Shown piece after piece: positions 1 through 5,744 of a stretch of DNA of 5,868 bases. The position numbers and the translations under genes are program-made. Position 1 is the stretch's first letter, and each line of letters starts with the position of its first letter. Source of the DNA: an uncultured beta proteobacterium (GTDB lineage: Bacteria > Pseudomonadota > Gammaproteobacteria > Burkholderiales > Burkholderiaceae_C); NCBI GenBank assembly GCA_903920405.1, contig CAIXMC010000045.1:1-5868 (forward strand). Direction: 5' to 3'. Below the pieces are notes generated by a model that had not been told where the DNA came from, searched no databases, and saw only the letters and a list, made by a program, of their open reading frames with translations.

Positions 1-19
1 CAGTGGGAAGGTGTGGGGA

Positions 20-33
20 TCAAAATGATGTGG
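20..33 (+). repeat. short dispersed repeat, degenerate copy A
   Basis: TCAAAATGATGTGG matches the core of two longer copies elsewhere in the window (minus strand 255-281; plus strand 5571-5597) at 13 of 14 bases. Only the core is conserved in this copy. It lies about 80 nt upstream of the repeat at 102-132, the same order seen at the right end of the window. Confidence 0.5.
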
Positions 34-47
34 AATTTTCTGTAGCT

Positions 48-101
48 TGTAGACGGGGCGTCCAGCGGCTTATTTAAATGGGGCTGTAAGCCGCTTCTAC
101 A
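48..101. repeat. hairpin (inverted repeat)
   Basis: AGCGGCTTA (64-72) and TAAGCCGCT (87-95) are a perfect 9-bp inverted repeat around a 14-nt loop. Outside it, TGTAGA (48-53) pairs with TCTACA (96-101), leaving a 10-nt bulge (54-63) on the left arm. No T-tract follows on either strand, so it does not look like a classical intrinsic terminator. It may be a REP-like element or the 3' end of an upstream transcript. Confidence 0.55.
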
Positions 102-132
102 GTGGGCAAAATGCCGCGCTCCCAGATGTGAG
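102..132 (+). repeat. GCGGGCAAGATGCCCGC-type repeat, left copy
   Basis: This stretch aligns with 5676-5707 at about 26 of 32 positions with one single-base gap. The shared core CCGCGCTCCCAGA is identical. The right copy keeps a better GCGG-tCAAGATa-CCCGC palindrome, and this copy is degraded (GTGGGCAAAATGCC). It resembles a class of small intergenic repeats scattered in many proteobacterial genomes; that assignment is from memory. Confidence 0.6.
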
Positions 133-182
133 TTTTTTGTATAACAAATTGGCCTCTAGCCCCCGTCCTGCTTGCGTAGTTA

Positions 183-199
183 GCTATTTTTTAAATAGC
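183..199. repeat. small A/T-rich hairpin
   Basis: GCTATTT (183-189) and AAATAGC (193-199) form a perfect 7-bp stem with a 3-nt TTT loop. The stem is mostly A/T with no downstream T-run on either strand, so terminator activity is doubtful. Confidence 0.35.
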
Positions 200-254
200 A
201 AAAATAGGCGAACACATTCGTCAAATTCGTCTTCTTGTATGCGGCCAGGTTGTC

Positions 255-281
255 TGCTCCACATCACTTTGAATCGCTCCC
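255..281 (-). repeat. short dispersed repeat, copy B
   Basis: Read on the minus strand, this 27-nt segment matches 5571-5597 on the plus strand at 24 of 27 positions. The identical 15-nt core is TTCAAAGTGATGTGG, and all three differences are A/T exchanges. An open frame on the minus strand runs through it, but it has no RBS or recognisable domain, so I treat the stretch as a repeat rather than a gene. Confidence 0.6.
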
Positions 282-316
282 GTGCTGGGGTGGTCCGGGT
301 GCTCATGGATAATCCT

Positions 317-346
317 TTGACAGAAATACCGATTATTTGCCAAAAT
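317..346 (+). promoter_or_regulatory. candidate sigma-70 promoter of lptD operon
   Basis: A perfect -35 hexamer TTGACA (317-322) is followed, after an 18-bp spacer, by CAAAAT (341-346), which matches 4 of 6 bases of TATAAT. Transcription would start near 352-355, essentially at the first possible lptD ATG, so the message would be leaderless or would use the ATG at 371. The -10 is weak and overlaps the left arm of an inverted repeat (335-349). No clear sigma-E site was found, although this operon is under sigma-E control in E. coli. Confidence 0.4.
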
Positions 347-404
347 TGCTGAATGTTGATTCTCCGTTTCATGAATACTGTGTGCCTTTGCAAATTTGGC
401 AAAT
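335..404. promoter_or_regulatory. inverted repeat around lptD start
   Basis: The 15-nt arms 335-349 (ATTTGCCAAAATTGC) and 390-404 are reverse complements with one mismatch; 10 bases (335-344 against 395-404) pair perfectly. The 40-nt spacer contains both candidate lptD start codons (353 and 371). It could be a pair of operator half-sites (TTTGCCAAA / TTTGGCAAA) or an mRNA stem. The arms are rich in TTTGG/CCAAA, and part of the right arm is a coding tandem repeat, so chance is possible. Confidence 0.35.
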
Positions 405-2668
405 TTGGCATGGGTGCCGTGTTGGCACTGACACTGCCTGTTGGCGCACAAGAGTGGGTTGAAACTGATCTTCAAAGTAGCCCGTCGCTACAAGAGCAGG
501 TGTCTGCACGCACGCAGTTACCGCTTTTTTTGTCGGGCCAACACATCAGCGGTCGCCCTGATGGGGCTGCACACATTGAAGGCAGCGCCAGGCTGGTCAA
601 GGGCGATATGGCCATCACGGCAGACCGTCTGGAATATACCTCTACCACCGATGTAGCCAAGGCGATCGGTCATGTTCGTGTGAATAAAGCCGGTAACATT
701 TATGAAGGGCCATTATTGGAGCTGCGACTCGATGCGTTCGAAGGTTTTTTTAACCAGCCCAGCTATCACTTTCCAAGAAATAATTCTCACGGGCAGGCTG
801 CGCGGGTTGATTTTCTGGATGAACAGCGCACGGTCATCCACCAAGCCAGTTTCACCACCTGCCAACCCTTGCCTGTTCCAAATTGGATGCCCGACTGGAT
901 TTTGACGGCTGACACCATCAGTTTGGACACTGGAGAAAACAGGGGCTTGGCTCAGGGCGCACTGTTGAGCTTCAAAGGCATGCCACTTTTGCCAGTGCCT
1001 TACCTGAGCTTTCCGTTAAGCGACCAACGCAAGTCTGGCGTTCTTCCGCCCACACTGGGGCTGGATAACGTGGATGGCTACGCAGTGTCCGTGCCCTATT
1101 ACTGGAACATTGCCCCCAACCGAGATGTCACGATCACCCCCACCGTGATGGGCAAACGCGGCCTTAGTTTGGGCAATGAGTTTCGCTATCTGGAGTCCAA
1201 CCACTCAGGCACCGTGCAATTGAACTGGATGCCTTCAGACGCGCTGCGCGATGCCTCGCGCTGGGGGTTGAACACCACGCATCAGGCACGGTTGTCCAAC
1301 CCCTGGAGCGACAACGGCCTTGATCTCAAACTGAAAGTCAACCGTGTCAGTGACGACAACTATTGGCGCGATTTCACCCGTGTCGATAATTCATTAACGC
1401 AACGTCTGCTGGCCAACGATGCCACGCTGTCTTGGACCAACGGCTACTTTTCAAACAGCGTGCGCACCGTCAAATGGCAAACCCTGCAAGACGTGAGTGC
1501 GCCTATCGTTCCGCCCTACAACCGCCTGCCGCAAATCAGCACCACCTACCTTCGCACCAACGTCGATGGGTTTGATTACTCTCTTACGGCGGATTACACC
1601 CGTTTCCAGTCAGATGCAACGCTCACCGGTCAGGCCAATGGTGAACGCACCTATGGCGTGATGGTGCTCAGTTACCCCATGGCGGCCATGGCGGCTTATC
1701 TCAAACCCAAAGTGCAGTGGCACGTCACCCAGTACCAGTTTGAAACACCGCTGGTCGATGGTCAGCGCAGTGTGATGCGTGTACTTCCCACGTTGAGTCT
1801 GGACAGTGGACTGGTCTTTGAGAAAGATACTGCATGGTTTGGGCGTTCATTGCGCCAAACGCTGGAGCCGCGTGCGTTTTATGTCAATACACCCTATCGC
1901 AGTCAGCAAGCATTGCCTAACTATGACTCGGGTGTCATGGATTTCAATTTATCGACCATTTACACAGAAAACGCTTTTGTGGGCAATGACAGAATCTCTG
2001 ACAGTAACATGCTCACACTGGGTGTGACCACGCGGTTTTTAAACCCTGACACCGGTGCTGAAGCGCTGCGCCTGGGTGTGGCACAGAGATTGCGATTTTC
2101 CGACCAAAATGTGAATTTGCCAGGCGATGTGCCCGTGTATGACCGCATCAGCGATGTGCTGTTGGGAGGCTCCCTCAATTGGGATTCCCGCTTTAGACTG
2201 GATGGCACGGTGCAGTTCAACCCAAAAACTGAACGGTCCATACGCTCTACCCTGCAGGGTCATTACAGTCCGGGCAACTACCGCACGTTGAGCGCGGCGT
2301 ATCGTTTTCAGCGTGACTTGAGTGAGCAAATTGACCTGGGTTGGCAGTGGCCCCTCAATGTTGTATCGCCAGAACGTGGGCGTTGGTATAGCGTTGGGCG
2401 ATTGAATTACAGTATGAACGAAAGTAAACTGGTCGATTCTGTTGTGGGCTTTGAGTACGATGCAGGATGCTGGCTGGGGCGCGTTGTGCTGGAGCGCTTG
2501 CAAACCAGTACCATCACAGCCACCCAACGCCTGATGTTTCAACTGGAGTTTGTCGGCTTTTCCAGACTGGGTGTGAACCCCTTGAAATCGCTTAAAGACA
2601 ATATTTCCGGCTACCAAAACCTGCGTGACCCACCGGCTGTCCCCAGTCGATTCAGCAATTACGATTAA
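353..2668 (+). CDS. lptD: LPS-assembly protein LptD (outer membrane)
   Basis: LptD, with the lipoprotein LptE, forms the outer-membrane translocon that inserts lipopolysaccharide into the outer leaflet. The 771-residue frame has a signal peptide (hydrophobic run about residues 19-31, likely cut near VGA-QE), an N-terminal LptA/OstA-like periplasmic domain (about 66-140, including DMAITADRLEY), and a long beta-barrel domain. In the barrel, the segments around LLSFKGMPLLPVPYLSFPL and GYAVSVPYYWNIAPNRD (from residue 242) and the C-terminal GFEYDAGCW region are characteristic. Only C170 and C706 remain in the predicted mature protein, enough for one interdomain disulfide; E. coli LptD has four cysteines. 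The start is uncertain: ATG 353 and ATG 371 (residue 7) both lack a good Shine-Dalgarno, and 371 gives a more usual signal peptide. It is the first gene of an operon with surA and rsmA. The LptD identity is secure. Confidence 0.95.
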   Translation: MLILRFMNTVCLCKFGKFGMGAVLALTLPVGAQEWVETDLQSSPSLQEQVSARTQLPLFLSGQHISGRPDGAAHIEGSARLVKGDMAITADRLEYTSTTDVAKAIGHVRVNKAGNIYEGPLLELRLDAFEGFFNQPSYHFPRNNSHGQAARVDFLDEQRTVIHQASFTTCQPLPVPNWMPDWILTADTISLDTGENRGLAQGALLSFKGMPLLPVPYLSFPLSDQRKSGVLPPTLGLDNVDGYAVSVPYYWNIAPNRDVTITPTVMGKRGLSLGNEFRYLESNHSGTVQLNWMPSDALRDASRWGLNTTHQARLSNPWSDNGLDLKLKVNRVSDDNYWRDFTRVDNSLTQRLLANDATLSWTNGYFSNSVRTVKWQTLQDVSAPIVPPYNRLPQISTTYLRTNVDGFDYSLTADYTRFQSDATLTGQANGERTYGVMVLSYPMAAMAAYLKPKVQWHVTQYQFETPLVDGQRSVMRVLPTLSLDSGLVFEKDTAWFGRSLRQTLEPRAFYVNTPYRSQQALPNYDSGVMDFNLSTIYTENAFVGNDRISDSNMLTLGVTTRFLNPDTGAEALRLGVAQRLRFSDQNVNLPGDVPVYDRISDVLLGGSLNWDSRFRLDGTVQFNPKTERSIRSTLQGHYSPGNYRTLSAAYRFQRDLSEQIDLGWQWPLNVVSPERGRWYSVGRLNYSMNESKLVDSVVGFEYDAGCWLGRVVLERLQTSTITATQRLMFQLEFVGFSRLGVNPLKSLKDNISGYQNLRDPPAVPSRFSNYD
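390..407 (+). repeat. 9-bp tandem repeat in lptD signal region
   Basis: Two exact copies of GCAAATTTG (390-398, 399-407) lie in the start of lptD and give the repeated residues K-F-G K-F-G just before the hydrophobic core of the signal peptide. Gain or loss of a unit would stay in frame and change the number of lysines in the n-region. It overlaps the right arm of the inverted repeat at 335-404. Confidence 0.6.
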
Positions 2669-4027
2669 ATGATCATGACCCACTGCTTCAAATTTTTGAC
2701 GGCCGCCACCCTGGCGTTGTCAGCCATAGCAACTCTCCATGCCCAAGGATTGACCCTGTCACCGAGTGCTTCCCTGATTCACGATGCAACATTGCAGCGA
2801 CCGGTAGATTTCATTGTGGCGTTGGTCAATTCCGAGCCGATTACTCACACCGAGGTCCTGCGTGAAACGCAGCGTGTCTTGCAGCAACTTGCCCTGCAGC
2901 AGCACTCGCCGCCAGACAACAAAACCTTAAAAGCTGACGTTCTGGAAGGCCTGATCAATAAAAAATGGCAGCTTCAACTGGCCCGTGACATGGGCATTCG
3001 GGTTGAAGAGGCCGCCATTGATCAGGCTGAACAATCCATCGCCGCACAAAATCAGGCCAATGTGACCGAACTTCGGCATCGCATAGAAACCGATGGTTTG
3101 AGTTTGAAACAGTTTCGCAGCCAGTTGCGCGATCAAATTGTGCTACAGCGTTTGCGTGAACGCGAGGTAGCGGCCCATGTGAAAGTCTCGGAACTTGACA
3201 TTGATGCGTATCTACGAGAGCAACAAACCAACCCGGATTTGAGCAAATTGCAGCTTAATCTGGCACAAATTGTGATTCCCATTCCTGAAAATGCCACGCA
3301 CGAACAAGTGCAAGCCATTCAGGTACGCGCTGAAAAATTGTTGCAGCGTGCGCGGGCGGGCAAAAACTTTGAGGCCTTGGGGCAAGAAATGGCTGACACC
3401 TCGTTTGGTGTCAATGGTGCGCCACTGGGTCTTCGTTCGGCTGATCGCTATCCGTCCTCATTTGTCAGCGCAACGCGGCAATTGTCGGCAGGCGACGTGG
3501 CAGAGTTGGTTCGATCGCCTTCAGGGTTTCATATTTTGAAGGTGATTGAAATAAACAACCTGGCATTGCCGAGTGCGTTGGTCACACAAAGTCATGTGCG
3601 CCACATTCTGCTCAGGCCATCCGCGAGCTTGACCGACACCGATGTGCGCGCCAAACTGTCAGAATTCAAAAATCTGATGTTGTCCGGCCGTGCTGAGTTT
3701 GCGCGACTGGCACATGATTATTCTCAGGATGGCAGTGCCATCAAAGGGGGGGATTTGGGTTGGGCTAGTCCGGGCATGTTTGTTCCCGAATTTGAAGCGG
3801 TGATCGACGTGATGAAACCAGGTGACATCAGCAACCCCGTGGCATCGCGCTTTGGTATGCACTTGATTCAATTGCTCGAACGTCGCCAATCTGCTGTAAG
3901 CACCGCGCAGCAGCGCGAGATGGTTCGTGCCATGGTGCGAGACATCAAGCTCGAAGACGCCTACAAAGCCTGGGCGCAGACCCAGCGGGCACGCGCTTTT
4001 ATTGAACTGCGTGAAGAACCTCAGTGA
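2669..4027 (+). CDS. surA: periplasmic chaperone/peptidyl-prolyl isomerase SurA
   Basis: SurA escorts unfolded outer-membrane proteins through the periplasm and has prolyl cis-trans isomerase modules. The 452-residue product has a signal peptide (cut probably after LHA, residue 25), a SurA N-terminal chaperone domain (about 46-190, starting [18 protein letters not shown] and including the [19 protein letters not shown] stretch), a first parvulin domain (about 196-298), a second parvulin domain (about 308-407, from SHVRHILL and with GGDLGW at 360-365), and a C-terminal helix. The first parvulin module has GAPLGL in place of GGDLGW, so the second is the better candidate for catalysis. The ATG follows the lptD stop directly (TAAATG) with no visible Shine-Dalgarno, which suggests translational coupling; a second in-frame ATG lies at 2675. 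Physical linkage to lptD fits SurA's role in folding LptD. Length is normal for betaproteobacterial SurA. Confidence 0.95.
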   Translation: MIMTHCFKFLTAATLALSAIATLHAQGLTLSPSASLIHDATLQRPVDFIVALVNSEPITHTEVLRETQRVLQQLALQQHSPPDNKTLKADVLEGLINKKWQLQLARDMGIRVEEAAIDQAEQSIAAQNQANVTELRHRIETDGLSLKQFRSQLRDQIVLQRLREREVAAHVKVSELDIDAYLREQQTNPDLSKLQLNLAQIVIPIPENATHEQVQAIQVRAEKLLQRARAGKNFEALGQEMADTSFGVNGAPLGLRSADRYPSSFVSATRQLSAGDVAELVRSPSGFHILKVIEINNLALPSALVTQSHVRHILLRPSASLTDTDVRAKLSEFKNLMLSGRAEFARLAHDYSQDGSAIKGGDLGWASPGMFVPEFEAVIDVMKPGDISNPVASRFGMHLIQLLERRQSAVSTAQQREMVRAMVRDIKLEDAYKAWAQTQRARAFIELREEPQ

Positions 4028-4031
4028 TCAC

Positions 4032-4814
4032 ATGAAACACGTTCCCAGAAAGCGGTTCGGTCAGCATTTTTTGACAGACCGCAGCATCATTGATGCCATT
4101 GTGAAGGCCATCGCTCCCCAAGCGGGGCAAAGCATGGTTGAAATTGGTCCCGGTCAAGCAGCCCTGACGCAGCCTTTAGTCGAACGTTTGGGCGCATTGA
4201 CCGTGATTGAAATCGATCGTGATCTGGCGTGCCAATTACGCCATCAAAGCCAACTCAACGTGATTGAATCTGATGTCTTAAAAGTGGACTTTACGCAGAT
4301 GGCATCTGCACAGGGCACTACAAAATTAAGAGTGGTTGGCAACTTGCCCTACAACATTTCCACCCCCATTTTGTTTCATCTGTTAGACCATGTGGCCGTG
4401 ATTGAAGACCAGCATTTCATGCTCCAAAAAGATGTGATCGATCGCATGGTGGCACATCCTTGTACTGCGGCTTATGGTCGTTTGAGTGTCATGCTGCAAT
4501 GGCGTTATGCCATGGACAATGTGCTCTCAGTGCCGCCTGAGAGTTTTCGTCCACCGCCCAAAGTGCAAAGCGCCGTGGTGCGCATGGTGCCGCACGCACA
4601 TCCTGTTTCTGTCCATCTGGCTTTGCTTGAAGAGTTGGTCAGGGTGGCGTTTAGCCAGCGACGGCGGCTATTGCGGCACACCTTGGGCGCATGGTTGAAC
4701 GCCAGGGAAATGAGCGGCGCGTTTGATGTGCAGCGCAGAGCTGAAGAAGTGCCGGTGCAAGAGTACCTGGCACTGTGCGAGCAAGTGGCAGATCAGGCCT
4801 GCCCGACCTGTTAA
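4032..4814 (+). CDS. rsmA: 16S rRNA dimethyladenosine transferase RsmA (KsgA)
   Basis: RsmA uses S-adenosylmethionine to dimethylate two adjacent adenines (A1518/A1519 in E. coli numbering) in the 3'-terminal hairpin of 16S rRNA during small-subunit maturation. The 260-residue protein starts [14 protein letters not shown], the typical N-terminus. It has motif I EIGPG (37-41), the acidic SAM-ribose motif EID (60-62), and the catalytic NLPY (104-107) followed by NIS; the [14 protein letters not shown] segment is also typical. The frame stays open upstream inside surA, but family similarity starts at 4032, so that ATG, 4 nt after the surA stop, is chosen. Ribosome binding is probably coupled to surA termination; only a weak GAAGAA lies upstream. 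In many proteobacteria pdxA sits between surA and rsmA, and it is absent here. The stop codon is 2 nt from that of the convergent gene. Confidence 0.95.
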   Translation: MKHVPRKRFGQHFLTDRSIIDAIVKAIAPQAGQSMVEIGPGQAALTQPLVERLGALTVIEIDRDLACQLRHQSQLNVIESDVLKVDFTQMASAQGTTKLRVVGNLPYNISTPILFHLLDHVAVIEDQHFMLQKDVIDRMVAHPCTAAYGRLSVMLQWRYAMDNVLSVPPESFRPPPKVQSAVVRMVPHAHPVSVHLALLEELVRVAFSQRRRLLRHTLGAWLNAREMSGAFDVQRRAEEVPVQEYLALCEQVADQACPTC

Positions 4815-4816
4815 TG

Positions 4817-5443
4817 TTAAGGCGATGTCCAGTAGCCTGAGTTGAATGGACTGCTCATGCGCAAGGCTTGCATTGAAATATCGACCAGCTTGGTCGTTGG
4901 CAATTTTTCGCTGCTCTCGGTCGGTGTTTCGTTATTGACGGGTGTTGCCTTGCCGCTTGTTTGAGATTCATTCGGTTTTTCAAGTTGCGCTGTGCGTGCG
5001 ACAGAAAACGAATAGAAACACCTGAAAGGTATTTTTCTGTCGCCCCAATAATCAGCAGCATCACGAAAAATATCAAGCAGTTGCTCGCGTGTTTCCTTGT
5101 CAAACTTGGCATTGGCTGGAATGTGCTCAAGTACCACGACAAAACCGGGTTGCGGGTCAGATTTGTGGATGGGGTCAGTCAAACCACTGTAAAGCGATTC
5201 AAAATTTTTACTCACCTGAGTGCTCAGCATGAATTGCTGGTTCATCAAATCAAGTACCTCTTGCCTGCTTTGCGCAACAGCCAGGTTGGCGTAAAGAAAG
5301 CGATGCCCCAAAGCTTGGGCAGCTTCTTGCAAGTTTTCTGACCGAAAAGCCCGAATGGACTGAACGATGTTAGACCGAACACCATTGAGCAGCATGGCTG
5401 CTCGAACGGAAGGTGTTTCCACGGTTTTGTAATCAAGTGACAT
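4817..5443 (-). CDS. barstar-family protein (orphan, divergent contact residues)
   Basis: The 208-residue product contains what I read as a barstar (barnase inhibitor) fold at about 48-147: a first strand (HRFLYANLA), a helix (SRQEVLDLMNQQF), the signature helix SKNFESLYSGLTD (78-90), a strand GFVVVLEHIP, the helix LLDIFRDAADYW and a final strand PFRCFYSF. This matches the order in Bacillus barstar (ENLDALWDCLTG, then LVLEW, then VLQVFREA). Barstar D35, D39 and E76, which contact barnase, align with E82, S86 and D128, so classical barnase binding is doubtful. A roughly 45-residue N-terminal extension and a 60-residue low-complexity tail ending in GYWTSP flank the domain. No signal peptide is seen, so it is probably cytoplasmic. 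ATG 5443 is chosen because AAAAGGGAG lies 7 nt upstream; the frame is open to an ATG at 5554, but that N-terminus has no such site. No RNase toxin gene is visible. Family call likely; function unknown. Confidence 0.65.
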   Translation of the reverse strand: MSLDYKTVETPSVRAAMLLNGVRSNIVQSIRAFRSENLQEAAQALGHRFLYANLAVAQSRQEVLDLMNQQFMLSTQVSKNFESLYSGLTDPIHKSDPQPGFVVVLEHIPANAKFDKETREQLLDIFRDAADYWGDRKIPFRCFYSFSVARTAQLEKPNESQTSGKATPVNNETPTESSEKLPTTKLVDISMQALRMSSPFNSGYWTSP

Positions 5444-5450
5444 GGCGATG

Positions 5451-5459
5451 CTCCCTTTT
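5451..5459 (-). promoter_or_regulatory. ribosome binding site of barstar-like gene
   Basis: On the minus strand AAAAGGGAG ends 7 nt before the ATG at 5443. It is the clearest Shine-Dalgarno in the window and decides the start in favour of MSLDYKTVE over the longer frame beginning at 5554. Confidence 0.7.
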
Positions 5460-5480
5460 CTCAAATAATCGATGAATGCA

Positions 5481-5506
5481 GGGCTTTGGGTAATGCACCC
5501 GTGCCC
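5481..5506 (-). promoter_or_regulatory. hairpin in barstar-gene leader
   Basis: A two-part stem: outer arms GGGC (5481-5484) with GCCC (5503-5506), inner arms GGGT (5488-5491) with ACCC (5497-5500), a 5-nt loop and a small asymmetric internal loop. It ends about 37 nt before the start codon, so it would lie in the 5' leader if transcription begins upstream. No T-run follows. No convincing -35/-10 pair was found, so its role is open. Confidence 0.35.
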
Positions 5507-5570
5507 CTCAAAAATCAAGAGCAGTAGTGTCGGTGATTTGACGAAAAAATGCAAGTCCTAGATCAAAAGG

Positions 5571-5597
5571 GGGTGCGTTTCAAAGTGATGTGGTGCA
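5571..5597 (+). repeat. short dispersed repeat, copy C
   Basis: This copy matches the minus-strand copy at 255-281 in 24 of 27 positions and shares the TCAAArTGATGTGG core with 20-33. The core here is TTCAAAGTGATGTGG (5579-5593). I do not recognise the family. Confidence 0.6.
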
Positions 5598-5612
5598 ATA
5601 CAAAAACCAAAT

Positions 5613-5641
5613 CCCCCCAACCCCCCTTTTTTCAAAAGGGG
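5613..5641. repeat. CCCCCCAACCCCCCTTTT-type hairpin repeat
   Basis: Two C6 runs separated by AA lead into a perfect hairpin: CCCCTTTT (5623-5630), loop TTC, AAAAGGGG (5634-5641). AT-rich flanks (AAAT, AAATTT) surround it. This resembles a widespread small intergenic repeat in bacteria that is often mis-annotated as a protein with the translated motif KKGGLGG, as in the minus frame here. It could make a stable structure in either transcript, but has no T-tract placed as in a standard terminator. Confidence 0.65.
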
Positions 5642-5675
5642 ACAAATTTCATAACGGTTTAGGTGAAGATAATAA

Positions 5676-5707
5676 GCGGTCAAGATACCCGCGCTCCCAG
5701 AGGTGAG
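5676..5707 (+). repeat. GCGGGCAAGATGCCCGC-type repeat, right copy
   Basis: This copy pairs with 102-132 (about 26 of 32 positions). It has an imperfect palindrome GCGG-tCAAGATa-CCCGC followed by GCTCCCAGAGGTGAG, and the GTGAG is duplicated immediately downstream (5708-5712). It lies about 80 nt after repeat copy C, the same arrangement as at the left end. Confidence 0.6.
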
Positions 5708-5744
5708 GTGAGTTTTGTTGAGTGTCGGTGCAATGCCCACATCA

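Larger units (their letters stand above)
1..352. other. non-coding region upstream of lptD
   Basis: I see no convincing gene here. Short open frames exist on both strands, but they have no recognisable domain and overlap repeats. The stretch holds a repeat copy at 20-33, a hairpin at 48-101, a second repeat at 102-132, a small A/T hairpin at 183-199, a minus-strand repeat copy at 255-281 and a candidate promoter at 317-346. The gene that would precede lptD lies outside the window or is absent. Confidence 0.7.

Noticed and set aside
128..352. 74-codon plus-strand open frame upstream of lptD
   Set aside because: Cysteine-, serine- and arginine-rich composition, no domain, starts inside a repeat and covers the candidate promoter.
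184..411. 75-codon minus-strand open frame upstream of lptD
   Set aside because: It overlaps the lptD start and runs through a dispersed repeat copy (255-281); no domain or Shine-Dalgarno was found. A fragment of a former divergent gene cannot be fully excluded.
2039..2683. 214-codon open frame on the minus strand
   Set aside because: It lies antisense to the well-supported lptD C-terminus, has no recognisable domain and has no separate ribosome site.
3927..4031. N-terminal extension of rsmA into surA
   Set aside because: The extension is an out-of-frame reading of the surA end; RsmA similarity begins at the [14 protein letters not shown] start (4032).
4961..5341. 126-codon plus-strand open frame
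   Set aside because: It is antisense to the barstar-like gene, which has the better ribosome site and recognisable domain.
5444..5554. Longer start for the barstar-like gene (ATG 5554)
   Set aside because: The added residues contain a GC-rich leader hairpin and have no ribosome site, whereas AAAAGGGAG lies 7 nt before ATG 5443.
5613..5626. G-quadruplex on the minus strand
   Set aside because: Only two G6 runs separated by TT are present; four suitable tracts on one strand are not clearly available.
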